A stretch of 64,000 nucleotides of DNA from Halopiger aswanensis (GTDB taxonomy: Archaea > Halobacteriota > Halobacteria > Halobacteriales > Natrialbaceae), in NCBI RefSeq assembly GCF_003610195.1, contig NZ_RAPO01000001.1:1054001-1118000 (forward strand), given 5' to 3'. The position numbers and the translations under genes were made by a program. The notes below the pieces were generated by a model. That model worked only from the letters and a program-made list of their open reading frames with translations, was not told where the DNA came from and made no database searches. Numbering within the stretch: position 1 is the first letter of the stretch; each line of letters opens with the position of its first letter. This document shows, piece by piece, positions 63,538 to 64,000 of this stretch.

Positions 63538-64000
63538 TGAAGGGGTCTGGAGTGATACCGTCGTTCCAGTGGAGTTGATCGTCGATCAGAAACGGAAGTT
63601 CGGTCCACGTCAGATACTCTCGGAGCGACTGCTTATCCACGCTAGATGGTGGCGTTATGCCCGGAGTCAGGTGGCGGTCCGCGACCGTAGCGAGATTCGA
63701 TGTACTTGAAGTTCCGAGTTTGTACTCCTTCGTCGAATACGATCGCACCGCAAACCCGAACGTGTCGTCGTCGTGATCCTCGAGTTCGATGATCCCGGGC
63801 GATCCGCCGTCGGACTGTGCGATATCGGTCGAGCCGTCGCCGACGATCAGATACTGGTCACCCAGGGCCGCGTTCTCCTGGACGATCTCGAGCGCCCCGC
63901 GAAGCGGGAAGCCCCGGTTGAGCAGCCGCGCCATGATTTCGCCGGCTTCGACGGCGTCCTCGTTGATGACGTCGCTGTACGTACTCACACCGCCGAACGC
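63533..64000 (-). CDS. Hypothetical protein, N-terminus beyond the window (partial)
   Basis: An open frame that runs on past the window edge. The visible end has STYSDVINEDAVEAGEIMAR, NAALGDQYLIVGDGST and DKQSLREYLTWTELPFLI. GTG 63988 is a possible start, but the frame stays open upstream through AFGG, so it may be a longer protein. I do not recognise the family. Its stop codon (TGA, read from TCA at 63533) is inside the end of the adjacent IS element, so the C-terminus may be trimmed by the insertion. Confidence 0.5.
   Translation of the reverse strand, partial: AFGGVSTYSDVINEDAVEAGEIMARLLNRGFPLRGALEIVQENAALGDQYLIVGDGSTDIAQSDGGSPGIIELEDHDDDTFGFAVRSYSTKEYKLGTSSTSNLATVADRHLTPGITPPSSVDKQSLREYLTWTELPFLIDDQLHWNDGITPDPFT

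Noticed and set aside
1-64000. CRISPR array, rRNA or tRNA genes
   Set aside because: No regularly spaced repeats, no rRNA-like sequence and no convincing tRNA cloverleaf were noticed on reading; a dedicated scan was not possible.

Overview
The window looks like a haloarchaeal chromosome segment, probably a Natrialbales-type genome (Natrinema, Haloterrigena or Natronorubrum-like). The reasons are strongly acidic proteins, a PGF-CTERM S-layer glycoprotein, an archaeal STT3/AglB oligosaccharyltransferase, Agl-type glycosyltransferases, a TrmB regulator, IS1341-type TnpB, and archaeal TATA boxes about 26-30 nt ahead of start codons (leaderless transcripts). Almost everything is a surface-glycan island.

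Layout. (1) 1-6,700: an AT-rich block with glycosyltransferases (GT), three sulfatase/phosphodiesterase-like proteins and a sulfatase remnant. (2) 6,795-10,188: a minus-strand run of GT4, nucleotide-sugar 6-dehydrogenase and an AglG-type GT2. (3) 10,667-14,748: a compact plus-strand operon of a UDP-sulfoquinovose-synthase-like enzyme, two NAD-dependent epimerases and a TrmB-family regulator, convergent with aglF. (4) 14,752-25,569: aglF, an AglR-like flippase, an FkbM methyltransferase, an asparagine-synthase homologue lacking Cys2, a cysteine-synthase-like PLP enzyme, GTs, a sulfatase-like protein and a second AglG paralogue. (5) 25,705-31,569: aglB and then the S-layer glycoprotein, i.e. the N-glycan transferase beside its likely main substrate. 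(6) 31,570-37,050: a scrambled patch with an STT3-like paralogue lacking WWDYG, an intact uppP flanked by two uppP fragments, an epimerase fragment, an epimerase pseudogene with a frameshift and a nonsense codon, and a small zinc-ribbon gene. (7) 37,144-46,269: DUF4330 and membrane proteins, a WbaP-type sugar transferase, epimerase, GT4, canonical AsnB and a sulfatase-like protein. (8) 46,347-57,300: AT-rich, with GT2, O-antigen ligase/polymerase, GT4, Wzx flippase, pyruvyl transferase and a GT8-like protein, broken up by decayed insertion sequences. (9) 57,334-64,000: aldo/keto reductase, Tat-lipoprotein polysaccharide deacetylase, VanZ-like and other membrane proteins, a tiny DUF7503-like peptide, an IS1341-type tnpB element, and a partial gene at the edge.

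How they work together (inference): nucleotide sugars made by AglF, the dehydrogenase and the epimerases (perhaps including UDP-sulfoquinovose) are assembled on a polyprenyl (dolichyl) carrier by GTs, flipped, and transferred by AglB to S-layer sequons, while UppP recycles the carrier. A second Wzx/Wzy-like set (sugar transferase, flippase, ligase/polymerase) would make another polysaccharide or glycan. The sulfatase-superfamily, FkbM, AsnB and pyruvyl-transferase proteins could decorate the sugars. The most noteworthy points are the STT3 paralogue without the canonical motif, the sulfoquinovose-like operon with its own regulator, the Cys2-less AsnB beside a PLP enzyme, and the remodelled uppP/epimerase patch. 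No completely new system can be proved from sequence alone.
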